From Opitutus sp. ER46 (lineage in GTDB: Bacteria; Verrucomicrobiota; Verrucomicrobiia; Opitutales; Opitutaceae), in the NCBI RefSeq assembly GCF_003054705.1, contig NZ_QAYX01000020.1, positions 310,001 through 374,000 of the forward strand: 64,000 bases of DNA. Direction: 5' to 3'. The first letter of the stretch is position 1; every line of letters begins with the position of its first letter. The notes under the pieces were generated by a model. That model searched no databases. It had not been told where the DNA came from and was given only the letters and a program-made list of their open reading frames with translations. Made by a program: the position numbers and the translations under genes. This document shows positions 1 to 7,369 of the stretch, piece after piece.

Positions 1-139
1 CGGACGCCCACAATTCGGCGGCCCGCCGCCTTCGTTCGACCGGCCGCCTTCGATCGCCCAGCCGCTCGCAACGACTCCCGCCCGCGGCCCACGATTCCGC
101 GGCTGACCGCCTCCCTGTTCCCACCACCCCGTTCCCGCC

Positions 140-523
140 ATGAAATACATTCTCCTCGTCCATCTCCCCCAGTCTGCCCTCGACGCCCCGCGCGATCCCG
201 CCGCCGCTGCCGCGGGACGCGCCTACGGCGAAGCGCTTCAAGCCGCCGGCATTTTCGTCGCCGGCGTCGGCCTGGGCTCCCCTCACAACGCAACCGTTGT
301 CTCCGTCCGCGACGGCAAACGCCAGGTGCAGGACGGCCCCTACGCCGAGAGCAAGGAGTTCCTCGGCGGCTTCGTCGTCATCGACGTCCCCGATCTCGAC
401 ACCGCGCTCGAGTGGGCGGCCCGCAATCCGTCCGCCGCCCTCGGGACGATCGAGGTCCTCCCCGTCGGCGGCTCGACCTTTGCCGCCTCCGCTCCGCCTC
501 GCCCCGCCACCGCGCCCCACTAG
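140..523 (+). CDS. YciI/DGPF-domain protein
   Basis: Small cytoplasmic protein of 127 residues. The N-terminal strand MKYILLVH and the D-G-P-Y-A-E stretch near residue 63 are the hallmarks of the YCII-related (DGPF) fold, a dimeric ferredoxin-like domain of unknown catalytic role. The tail after about residue 110 is low-complexity Ala/Pro. It stops 10 bp before the sigma-factor gene, so the two are probably co-transcribed. DGPF proteins are established neighbours of ECF42-type sigma factors, which fits this pair exactly. The ATG was chosen because the conserved strand starts there. The biochemical function is unknown. Confidence 0.85.
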   Translation: MKYILLVHLPQSALDAPRDPAAAAAGRAYGEALQAAGIFVAGVGLGSPHNATVVSVRDGKRQVQDGPYAESKEFLGGFVVIDVPDLDTALEWAARNPSAALGTIEVLPVGGSTFAASAPPRPATAPH

Positions 524-533
524 ACCAACCGCG

Positions 534-1808
534 ATGGGCGAACCTGCCTCCTCCCCACCCGACTCGGCCGAAGCCGCGATCGTCAGCGTCGCCCGCCTTT
601 CATACGGGCGGCTCGTCGCCTATCTCGCCGCCCGTTCCGGCGACATCGCCGCCGCGGAAGACGCCCTCAGCGACGCTTTTGCCACCGCGCTTCGTCGCTG
701 GCCCGCCGACGGCGTGCCCCACAAACCCGAGGCCTGGCTGCTACACGCGGCTCGCAACCGGCTCACGGACGCCGTCCGCCACGAGATGGTCCGCCGCAAG
801 GTCGAGCCGCTGCTCCAAGTCGCCGCCGCCGCCGAAAGCGCCGCGACCGCCGACTCCCCATTCCCCGACGAACGTCTCAAGCTCCTCTTCGTCTGCGCGC
901 ACCCCGCCATCGATCCCGCCGCGCGCACTCCCCTGATGCTCCAGGCCGTCCTCGGCCTCTCCGCCGCCCGCATCGCCTCCGCCTTCCTCGTCTCGCCCGC
1001 CGCCATGGATCAGCGGCTCGTGCGGGCCAAGACCAAGATCCGCGAGACCCGCATCGCGTTTCGGGTTCCCGAGCCGCCCGAATGGGACGAACGCGCCAGC
1101 TTCGTCCTCGACGCCATCTACTCCGCCTACACCGCCGGCTGGGAGGATGCAGCCGACGAGAACGCCACGCACCACGCGCTCGCCAGCGAGGCCGTCGCCC
1201 TCGGCCGAACCGTCGTCGAACTCCTCCCCCACGAACCGGAGGCCCGCGGGCTCCTCGCCCTCATGCTGCACTGCGAAGCCCGTCGCCCCGCCCGTCTGCG
1301 CCCGGTCGACGACGGCAACGGCGCCTCTGCGCCGACTTTCGTACCCCTCGATCGCCAGGATCCCGCGCACTGGTCGCCAACGCTGATCGCCGAAGCCGAG
1401 TCCCACCTGCGCGCCGCCTCGGCTGCCCAACGGCTCGGTCGCTATCAACTCGAGGCCGCCATCCAGTCCGTCCACGCCCATCGCGCGATCAGCGGCACCA
1501 TCGACTGGCCGCAAATCGCGTTGCTCTACGAGGGTCTCGTCCGCCTTGCGCCCACCATCGGCGCCCATGTCGGCCGCGCCGTGGCCCTCGGCGAATGCGG
1601 ACAACCCGCGCAAGGGATTGCCGCGCTCGACGCGCTCCCGCCTCCGCGCGCCGCCGCCTACCAGCCGTGGTGGGCCGCCCGCGCCCACCTGCTGCGCCAG
1701 CTCGGTCGCGCCGCCGACGCTCGCAACGCGTTCGAACGCGCCGCCAGCCTCAGCGACGATCCCGTGCTCCGCACTCACCTACTCGCACAAGCCGCCGCGC
1801 TCGCCTGA
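534..1808 (+). CDS. ECF42-type RNA polymerase sigma factor with C-terminal extension
   Basis: Encodes 424 residues, far longer than a plain ECF sigma factor of about 180-200. Sigma region 2 lies around residues 18-85 and includes the AEDALSDAFATALRRW helix. Sigma region 4 lies around residues 125-180, with LGLSAARIASAFLVSP as the recognition HTH. The remainder is an alpha-helical, TPR-like extension (DUF6596 type). This architecture plus the upstream DGPF gene is typical of ECF42, where the extension is thought to replace an anti-sigma factor in control. The frame stays open upstream, but ATG 534 gives the normal N-terminus. The target promoters are not visible here. Confidence 0.88.
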   Translation: MGEPASSPPDSAEAAIVSVARLSYGRLVAYLAARSGDIAAAEDALSDAFATALRRWPADGVPHKPEAWLLHAARNRLTDAVRHEMVRRKVEPLLQVAAAAESAATADSPFPDERLKLLFVCAHPAIDPAARTPLMLQAVLGLSAARIASAFLVSPAAMDQRLVRAKTKIRETRIAFRVPEPPEWDERASFVLDAIYSAYTAGWEDAADENATHHALASEAVALGRTVVELLPHEPEARGLLALMLHCEARRPARLRPVDDGNGASAPTFVPLDRQDPAHWSPTLIAEAESHLRAASAAQRLGRYQLEAAIQSVHAHRAISGTIDWPQIALLYEGLVRLAPTIGAHVGRAVALGECGQPAQGIAALDALPPPRAAAYQPWWAARAHLLRQLGRAADARNAFERAASLSDDPVLRTHLLAQAAALA

Positions 1809-2050
1809 GCGTCGCCGGCCCCCGGGCACAGAGCCGGGCCCCGCGCCCTGTGTCGCCGCCCGACGCGTGCAGCACCGGGTCGCTTTGCACCCACACGCCC
1901 GTTGCCCGCCGCTCCCTGCGCCCGCGTCGCGCGACGCCGCGCGTTCTTGTTCCCGAGTTGCGTATTTCCCGCCTCCTCCGCCTTCCACCGCACCCAACGT
2001 CAGCGGAACCTCGACGTCACTCGCGTTACGCATCAGACGTTATGTGCCAC

Positions 2051-3982
2051 ATGACCACCAACCTCCCGACTTTCCAACCCACCGCCAGCTCGTGGCTGCG
2101 CGCCTGCGCGCTGGGACTGCTGCTGACGCTCGCCCCCGCCTACGCCGCTGACGCCACCGCCTCCGCCGCGCCCGCGGCGAACTCGGCGGCGGCGGCCGCC
2201 GACAAGGACGCGATCGTCTCCACCAACCCGATGGAACTCGAGACCGAGGACGGCGGCATCCACGGCCAGCTCGTCGTCGCCACCGAGATCCTCAGCGCCG
2301 ACACCCACGGCGACCTCGTCTACACCATCACCTCCGAGCCGCGCTACGGCCGCGTGGGTCTCGCCGGCGGCGGTGAGGAGAGCGACTTCTTCAAGAACAA
2401 GACCTCCCGCCTCGGCTACTTCGCCTATCGCGCCGCCGACAACTTCACCGGCCAGGATTCCTTCAGCTACAGCGTGCGCAACGAGACCTCCGGCCTCGTC
2501 TTCAAGAACACCGTCGTCGTCACGGTGAAGGCGCCGCCCCCCATCGTCCTGCAGAAGTACGAAGTCGACGCCACCCGCGAACGCGCCAGCCAAATCCACG
2601 AGATCCCGGTCGCGACCCGCCCCAACCTCCCCGTCTCGCAAAAGCTCCCCAGCCACGAGGCCTACCTCTCCGCCGCCGAGCGCCTCGGCCTCGCCGAGCC
2701 CAAGGTCGCCTACCACCTCGACGACAAGGCCAAGCCCCAGCACGGCACCGCCAAGCTCGACCGCACCACCGGCCAGCTCACCTACGCTCCCAATCCCGGC
2801 TTCATCGGCGTCGACCGCTTCAAGTACTACACCGTCGACGAGGCCAACCCGCACCTCGGCGTCGAGAACGTCGTCGTCGCCACCGTCGAGCCGGTCCGCA
2901 ACGTGAAGCACATCGCCGTCGACCGCTCCCGCAGCCGCGAGGTCGACCTCGTGTTCGTCATCAACAACTCGCCGTCCATGGCCGCCCACCAGAGCCGGAT
3001 CGCCGACAACCTCAGCCGCTTCCGCCAGCTCTTCCACCAGCGCGACCTCGACTACCGCATCGGCGTGCTCACGACCGATTTCGTCGACTCCGATCCCGGC
3101 CGCCGCAACGAGGACCAGCGGTTCTACAAGGAGGTTCGCTCGATCCAGTTCGACGCCGCCGGCAAGCCCGTCCTCGACCGCCGCGGCCGCCCGAAGTCCA
3201 CCACCAAGCGCGTCGCCAGCAACGGCAACCTCGTGACCCTCCCCGTCATGCCCGAGCCGTGGGTCACCCCGCACACGCCCGATCCCGTCTTCGCCGAGCT
3301 CGTCAAGGTCGGCACCAACGGCGACAGCAACCGCACCGCGTTCACCTCGGTCTATAACTTCGTCGCCGGCTACTATAACAAGCAGCACACCCTCCTCCGC
3401 CCCGACGCCACGACCATCGTCGTGTTCTTCATGGACGAGGAGGAGACGCGTATGGCCACCTGGAAGGAAAAGAAGGACGGCTCGCAGGAGGCCGAATGGA
3501 TCGAGAACGGCAAGCTCCCCGACCTCCTCAAGCAGTACAACGCCCGCAACCCGAAGAAGCGGCAGACGCTCGACGGCTACATCAACTACTGGGTCCTCCG
3601 CCCCTTCATCATCGCGAAGGGCAACAAGCGCGGAAAGGTCGAGATGCACGCCGTCGTCTCGCCCAACAACATCTCCCACCGCCGCGCCGCGGAGCTCACC
3701 GGCGGCACCGTGCTCAACATCGAGAGCGACTTCTCCGCCCCCCTCGCCGCCCTCGGTGACCGCATCGCCGACACCGTCGCTGTCGCCCTTGAGCCGATCG
3801 ATGCCGGCGCGACGCTCTACAAAAAGAGCCTCCGCGTCCTCGTCGACGGCACCGAAGTCCCGGCCGACGCCCAGAACGGGTACGTCTACGACGAGCTGAC
3901 GCACAGCATCCGCTTCCAAGGCGCCGCGAAGAAGAAGGCCTTCCTCGCCAAGATCGACATCACCTACGAGGAGCACATGTAA
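2051..3982 (+). CDS. Secreted Ig-like/VWA-domain protein
   Basis: Encodes 643 residues with an N-terminal signal peptide (hydrophobic ALGLLLTLAPAYA, cleavage near AYA-AD). Residues about 50-290 hold two cadherin/Ig-like repeats of the 'PGFIGVDRFKYYTVDE' type common in bacterial surface proteins. A von Willebrand A-like domain follows from about residue 297. Its metal-site motif reads N-N-S-P-S (residues 305-309) where canonical VWA has D-x-S-x-S, so metal binding may be altered. An alternative ATG lies three codons upstream at 2042; neither has a clear ribosome site. It is likely exported and surface- or envelope-associated; the ligand is unknown. Confidence 0.8.
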   Translation: MTTNLPTFQPTASSWLRACALGLLLTLAPAYAADATASAAPAANSAAAAADKDAIVSTNPMELETEDGGIHGQLVVATEILSADTHGDLVYTITSEPRYGRVGLAGGGEESDFFKNKTSRLGYFAYRAADNFTGQDSFSYSVRNETSGLVFKNTVVVTVKAPPPIVLQKYEVDATRERASQIHEIPVATRPNLPVSQKLPSHEAYLSAAERLGLAEPKVAYHLDDKAKPQHGTAKLDRTTGQLTYAPNPGFIGVDRFKYYTVDEANPHLGVENVVVATVEPVRNVKHIAVDRSRSREVDLVFVINNSPSMAAHQSRIADNLSRFRQLFHQRDLDYRIGVLTTDFVDSDPGRRNEDQRFYKEVRSIQFDAAGKPVLDRRGRPKSTTKRVASNGNLVTLPVMPEPWVTPHTPDPVFAELVKVGTNGDSNRTAFTSVYNFVAGYYNKQHTLLRPDATTIVVFFMDEEETRMATWKEKKDGSQEAEWIENGKLPDLLKQYNARNPKKRQTLDGYINYWVLRPFIIAKGNKRGKVEMHAVVSPNNISHRRAAELTGGTVLNIESDFSAPLAALGDRIADTVAVALEPIDAGATLYKKSLRVLVDGTEVPADAQNGYVYDELTHSIRFQGAAKKKAFLAKIDITYEEHM

Positions 3983-4003
3983 CCGGCGCCCGCCGGGCGC
4001 CGG
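3983..4003 (+). terminator. Hairpin after the VWA gene
   Basis: A perfect GC-rich inverted repeat (CCGGCGCCCG / CGGGCGCCGG, one-base loop) starts at the base after the stop codon. It is followed by a pyrimidine tract rather than a clean T-run, so it is a plausible but not textbook intrinsic terminator. Confidence 0.55.
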
Positions 4004-4007
4004 CCCT

Positions 4008-4037
4008 CTTTCTCTTTCTCGTACTCTTTCTCGTTCT
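4008..4037 (+). repeat. CTTTCTC/CGTTCTC pyrimidine repeat
   Basis: Low-complexity tract of CTTTCT and CTCGTTCTC units. Similar tracts occur at about 5990-6010 and 54293-54340, each between genes. It is non-coding. Confidence 0.6.
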
Positions 4038-4089
4038 CCCACCCCCTCTGTCGCGTCGCGATCTGTCGCCGCCTCCGTGCTGAGAACCG

Positions 4090-4460
4090 CGCCGGGCCTG
4101 CGCATTTTTGCGCGGGCCCGCATAGAAACGCCTTACGCACCCTCGCGTTTCCCCTTTGCGGCTCACGCGATTCGCGTTCGTGGCGTCACGCGATGTGCCT
4201 TCGCGTTCCCGCGAATTCGCCTTCGCCACCCTCGCGATTCTCGTTCGCGCCCCTCGCGATTTCCCTTTCGCGCACCCGCGATTTCCTTCGCAGCCTCGTG
4301 AAAATTCTTCGCGCCGCCCCGCGAAGCGTCGTCGCAGCGCCCCGCGAAATCCCTTCTCACGGCTCAACGCCTTTTCGCGTCGACCGCGCGAGCCTCTCGA
4401 AGCCATCCGCGAAAATTCCCTGCGTCCCCGCAAAGATTCCGCCACGCCACCTCGCACTTT
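4090..4460. repeat. Degenerate TTCGC/GCGA-rich intergenic repeat tract
   Basis: About 370 bp made of imperfect reiterations of short words such as CCTTTCGC, CGCGATT and CTCGCGATTC. Frames are open on both strands, but the predicted peptides are only Arg/Ser/Ala-rich and resemble no protein, so I read it as non-coding repeat. The words resemble those in the 315-bp repeat at 9.2-10 kb. Confidence 0.55.
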
Positions 4461-4505
4461 CCCTTCAATCCACCGACGCCCGCCGCAGAAAACCTAGCCC
4501 TCTTC

Positions 4506-4536
4506 CTTTTGTTTTCGCCGTCGGCGAAAACAAAAG
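4506..4536. repeat. Perfect 15-bp inverted repeat (31-bp palindrome)
   Basis: Arms 4506-4520 (CTTTTGTTTTCGCCG) and 4522-4536 are exact reverse complements with a single-base loop. The palindrome ends at the base before three 21-bp direct repeats begin, so the two form one composite structure. It is AT-richer than its surroundings. It could be a terminator-type stem or the outer part of a mobile-element end. Confidence 0.75.
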
Positions 4537-4599
4537 ATCCGGACATTATGCGAAAGTATCCGGACATTATGATCGAGTATCTGGACATTATTCGATTAG
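4537..4599. repeat. Three tandem 21-bp direct repeats (ATCCGGACATTATG core)
   Basis: Units start at 4537, 4558 and 4579, each beginning ATC(C/T)GGACATTAT and diverging in the last 7-8 bases. Exact phasing at two helical turns suggests a protein-binding array. Multiple repeated binding sites of about 20 bp at an element terminus are characteristic of IS21-like transposons. No transposase is present nearby, so this could be an orphan end or an unrelated operator array. Confidence 0.7.
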
Positions 4600-5000
4600 C
4601 CCCTGATTGACAGGCAGTAATAATTGCAGCCATCGACACCTATGCGTCCTGGGTTTTCGTCGCCACGAACGCGGAAACGCACGGGGAGCTGAGAGAATCA
4701 GGGGCGGAAATGGGGCGCCTCTGATCACATCCGGGGCAAGGCCCGTGGACGTCCGAACGCAAAGCCCGCGCCCAATTCGCGCCCCTGCTTGCAGATCGCC
4801 GTGCAATCCCCGCGCCCCAAGGGGCAAAACCCTGCCGACCGCCGTCACCAAAAGGGGCGCCGCCTTGCGGCCAACCCCCTGCGGCTCGCGCACCGTGGCG
4901 AGCAAATCGCGCGCCCCGAAGGGGCTCCGCGGGGCAAGACCTGCACGCGAATCCGTCGCCCAATCCTCCCTTCTCTCGCGCCCCTTACACAGTCTTCCGT
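4600..5000. other. Intergenic region without recognisable gene
   Basis: About 400 bp between the 21-bp repeat array and the next repeat tract. Frames are open in several phases because of GC bias, but no translation shows a recognisable domain, signal peptide or start context. Scattered CCCCAAGGGGC-like words are present. I see no RNA gene. Confidence 0.5.
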
Positions 5001-5006
5001 CGTTCA

Positions 5007-5108
5007 AACCTGCGAACCTTCAACCTTCCAACCTGCAACTTCCTCCCGCCCTGCCACTCCGCCCCGCCCTGCAACCTGCAACTTTAAAACCTTCAAACCT
5101 GAAACTCG
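5007..5108 (+). repeat. AACCTGCAACCTTC-family repeat
   Basis: Irregular array of AACCTGCAAC, AACCTTCAA and CAACTT words just upstream of the DUF72 gene. The same words recur at 6178-6210, 6294-6385, 9287-9312, 9596-9627 and 9911-9942, and in reverse orientation at about 9173-9203. It is non-coding. Confidence 0.7.
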
Positions 5109-5156
5109 CGGCGCGTGCGCCGCTTGCGCCGCGACGCACCCCGCGTAACTCGCCCG

Positions 5157-5969
5157 ATGGCCTTCCACATCGGCACCGGCAGTTGGGGCGACGACGCCTA
5201 CGTCGGGATTCTCTACCCGCCCGGCCTCCCGCGGGCCGACCGGCTTCGCACCTACGCGCGCGCTCTCGGCCACATCGAGGTCAACTCCACCTACTACGCC
5301 ACACCGGCTCCCGCCGCCGTCCACGCGTGGGTGCAGCAAACCCCGCCCGGTTTCACGTTCAGCGTAAAACTCCACCGCGCGTTCTCCCAAAGCCCCGTCA
5401 AGGCCGCGGCGGACACCACGCTCCTCCCGCGCTTCCTAGCCGCGATGGAGCCGCTCCTCACCGCCCGCCGGCTATCCGCCTTCCTGCTTGTTCTCCCACC
5501 CGGCTTCACCCCCGCCAAGCGCCGGCTCGAAGAACTCGACGCCCTCGCCACTCAGCTCGCCCCCACTCCGCTGGCGGTCGAACTCCGCCACCGCGACTGG
5601 CTCACCGGCCCGCAACGCGCCGCCACCCTCGCGCACTTTCGCTCCCACCATCTGGTCCTCGTGTCCGTCGATCAGCCGCCGGGCGACAACCCGCGCATTC
5701 TCCCGCGCAGCGATGCCGTCACCGACCCGCGCCTCGCCTACCTCCGGCTCCATGGCCGCAACCCATGCTACGCCACCGCCGGCTCCACCGCCGAGGGCCA
5801 CCACCACGCGTACTCGCCCCGCGAACTCGCCAGCATCGTCACACGCGCCCGCAGACTCGCCCGCGTCGCCACCGACGTCTTCGTCATCGCCAACAACCAC
5901 GCCAACGACTTCGCCCCGAGGGCCGCTCTCGCCCTGCGGCAGAAACTGTCCGCCCGCCCGAAGCCGTAG
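5157..5969 (+). CDS. DUF72 (YecE-like) family protein
   Basis: Encodes 270 residues, normal for DUF72, a TIM-barrel family of unknown enzymatic function. Characteristic segments are visible: HIGTGSWGDDAYVG at the N-terminus, IEVNSTYY, the ELRHRDW stretch near residue 140, YLRLHGRN, and a C-terminal DVFVIANNHANDFAP. The frame continues 14 codons further upstream, but the family's N-terminus matches ATG 5157. The neighbours are repeat tracts rather than genes, so no operon context helps. Predicted to be cytoplasmic. Confidence 0.9.
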   Translation: MAFHIGTGSWGDDAYVGILYPPGLPRADRLRTYARALGHIEVNSTYYATPAPAAVHAWVQQTPPGFTFSVKLHRAFSQSPVKAAADTTLLPRFLAAMEPLLTARRLSAFLLVLPPGFTPAKRRLEELDALATQLAPTPLAVELRHRDWLTGPQRAATLAHFRSHHLVLVSVDQPPGDNPRILPRSDAVTDPRLAYLRLHGRNPCYATAGSTAEGHHHAYSPRELASIVTRARRLARVATDVFVIANNHANDFAPRAALALRQKLSARPKP

Positions 5970-5983
5970 CCGCTCCCCCAAAA

Positions 5984-6385
5984 AGAATCTTTCTCTTTCT
6001 CGTTCTCTCCCCCTCCGTCATTGTCGCCGCCCTCCTCCGCCCCGTTCGCCCCGCCCCCTCCGTCATCCCTCCGTTTTCGCCGCCCGCCCCCCCGCCCCCT
6101 CCATTTCGCGCCCTTTCGCCTCTTTCGCGGTTCCCATCATCTCGTTTCGCGGCCCACCGCATTCTTTGCAGTCCCCCAACCTGCAACCTGCCAACGTCCC
6201 AACCTGCCACCCGCCGCGTGTGCGCCAGCACCTCGGCTTCGCGTTCCTTCGCGCCGTTCGCGGTTTCCACCACCTCCGGCTTTCGCGCTTCCCCCAACCT
6301 GCAACCTGCCAACCTTCAAACCTGCCAACCTGCGGCGCCTGCGCCGCAAACCTGCCAACCTTCAACATTACAGCTTTCCAACCTC
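5984..6385. repeat. Composite intergenic repeat region
   Basis: About 400 bp mixing three families seen elsewhere in the window. They are a CTTTCTCTTTCTCGTTCTC tract (5990-6010), TTTCGCGCC/TTTCGCGGTTCC words (about 6105-6150 and 6238-6275), and AACCTGC/AACCTTC words (6178-6210 and 6294-6385). The last is interrupted by the small palindrome GCGGCGCCTGCGCCGC. No gene is supported here. Confidence 0.65.
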
Positions 6386-6460
6386 TGGCGGAGCGCCCGC
6401 CCCGCGCTCCGCCAAAGTGCTCCCCATCCGCGCGGGAAACTGTCTTCATCGGCGGCACCC

Positions 6461-7369
6461 ATGAGCCTGTTCTTCCGCGTCCGGCATCCGCTCACCCCCT
6501 CCGTCCTCCGCCGTCTCGCCGCCCTCGGCCCCCTCCTCGCTTTCGCTATCGTCAACAGCGTTCCGGCCGCCGCCGCCGCCACCGCGCCTTCCACGTCGCC
6601 GACCGCCGCTCCGTCGCCGGTCGACTCCGCCGCCGCCTCGTCCCTTCCCGCCGTCGCCCCCGGTTGCACTTGGCGCGAGGGTGCGGTCGTGCGCGGCCCG
6701 ACAGACGCCAAGCGCGTCGCCCTCGTGTTCACCGGCCACTCCTTCGCCGAGGGCGCACCGGACATCCTCGCCGCCCTCAACCGCCACCACGCCCGCGCGT
6801 CCTTCTTTCTCACCGGAGTCTTCCTCGACAACCCCGCGTTCGCTCCGCTCCTTCAGCGCCTGGTGCATGAGGGGCACTACGTCGGCCCCCACTCCGACCA
6901 GCACTTGCTGCTCTGCGATTGGACGCCCGCCAAGACCCGTCTCGTCACGCGCGAGGTATTCGCCGCCGATCTCACCGCGAACCGTGCCAAGCTCGCCCGA
7001 CTCTCGCCCGCGCCCACCCTTTGGTACCTGCCGCCGTTCGAGCACTACGACGCCGAGATTGCACGCTGGACCGAGGCGCTCGGGCTCCGGCTGATCAACC
7101 ACACGGGCGGCACCCGCTCCGCCGCCGATTACCTCGCCGACACCGCGCCCAACTTCATCTCTTCCGCGGCCATCATCCGCAGCATCCTCGCCCGCGAGGA
7201 GTCCGACCCGCACGGGCTCAACGGCTACCTGCTCCTCCTGCACCTGGGCGCGGGCCCCGAACGCACCGACAAGATGTCCGCCCAGCTCGGCGCGCTGCTC
7301 GATACGCTCGCCGCACGCGGCTACAGCTTCGTGCGCGTCGACGAACTGCTTTCTCCAGCCCAACCATGA
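6461..7369 (+). CDS. Polysaccharide deacetylase-family secreted protein
   Basis: Encodes 302 residues with an N-terminal hydrophobic signal segment and a low-complexity Ala/Pro/Ser linker to about residue 65, then a NodB-like domain. The second NodB motif, H-S-x-x-H, is intact at residues 144-148. The first motif, normally holding the catalytic Asp pair, reads F-T-G-H-S-F (H93), so the usual acid is missing. The FFLTG and PPFEHYD segments fit the family. The stop codon overlaps the start of the GH9 gene (ATGA), implying translational coupling and a shared polysaccharide substrate. It may be a deacetylase with modified chemistry or a binding protein. Confidence 0.8.
   Translation: MSLFFRVRHPLTPSVLRRLAALGPLLAFAIVNSVPAAAAATAPSTSPTAAPSPVDSAAASSLPAVAPGCTWREGAVVRGPTDAKRVALVFTGHSFAEGAPDILAALNRHHARASFFLTGVFLDNPAFAPLLQRLVHEGHYVGPHSDQHLLLCDWTPAKTRLVTREVFAADLTANRAKLARLSPAPTLWYLPPFEHYDAEIARWTEALGLRLINHTGGTRSAADYLADTAPNFISSAAIIRSILAREESDPHGLNGYLLLLHLGAGPERTDKMSAQLGALLDTLAARGYSFVRVDELLSPAQP

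Noticed and set aside
2033-4123. A 696-codon frame antisense to the VWA gene
   Set aside because: Gly/Asp/Val/Glu-rich shadow of a real gene, caused by third-position GC bias; no domain is recognisable.
4537-4599. The three 21-bp repeats as a CRISPR array
   Set aside because: The repeats are directly contiguous with no spacers, and no cas gene is present.
4607-7369. A 920-codon open frame covering the repeats and the deacetylase gene
   Set aside because: Only the last 302 codons, from ATG 6461, resemble a protein; the rest is Arg/Pro/Ser-rich translation of GC-rich repeats.
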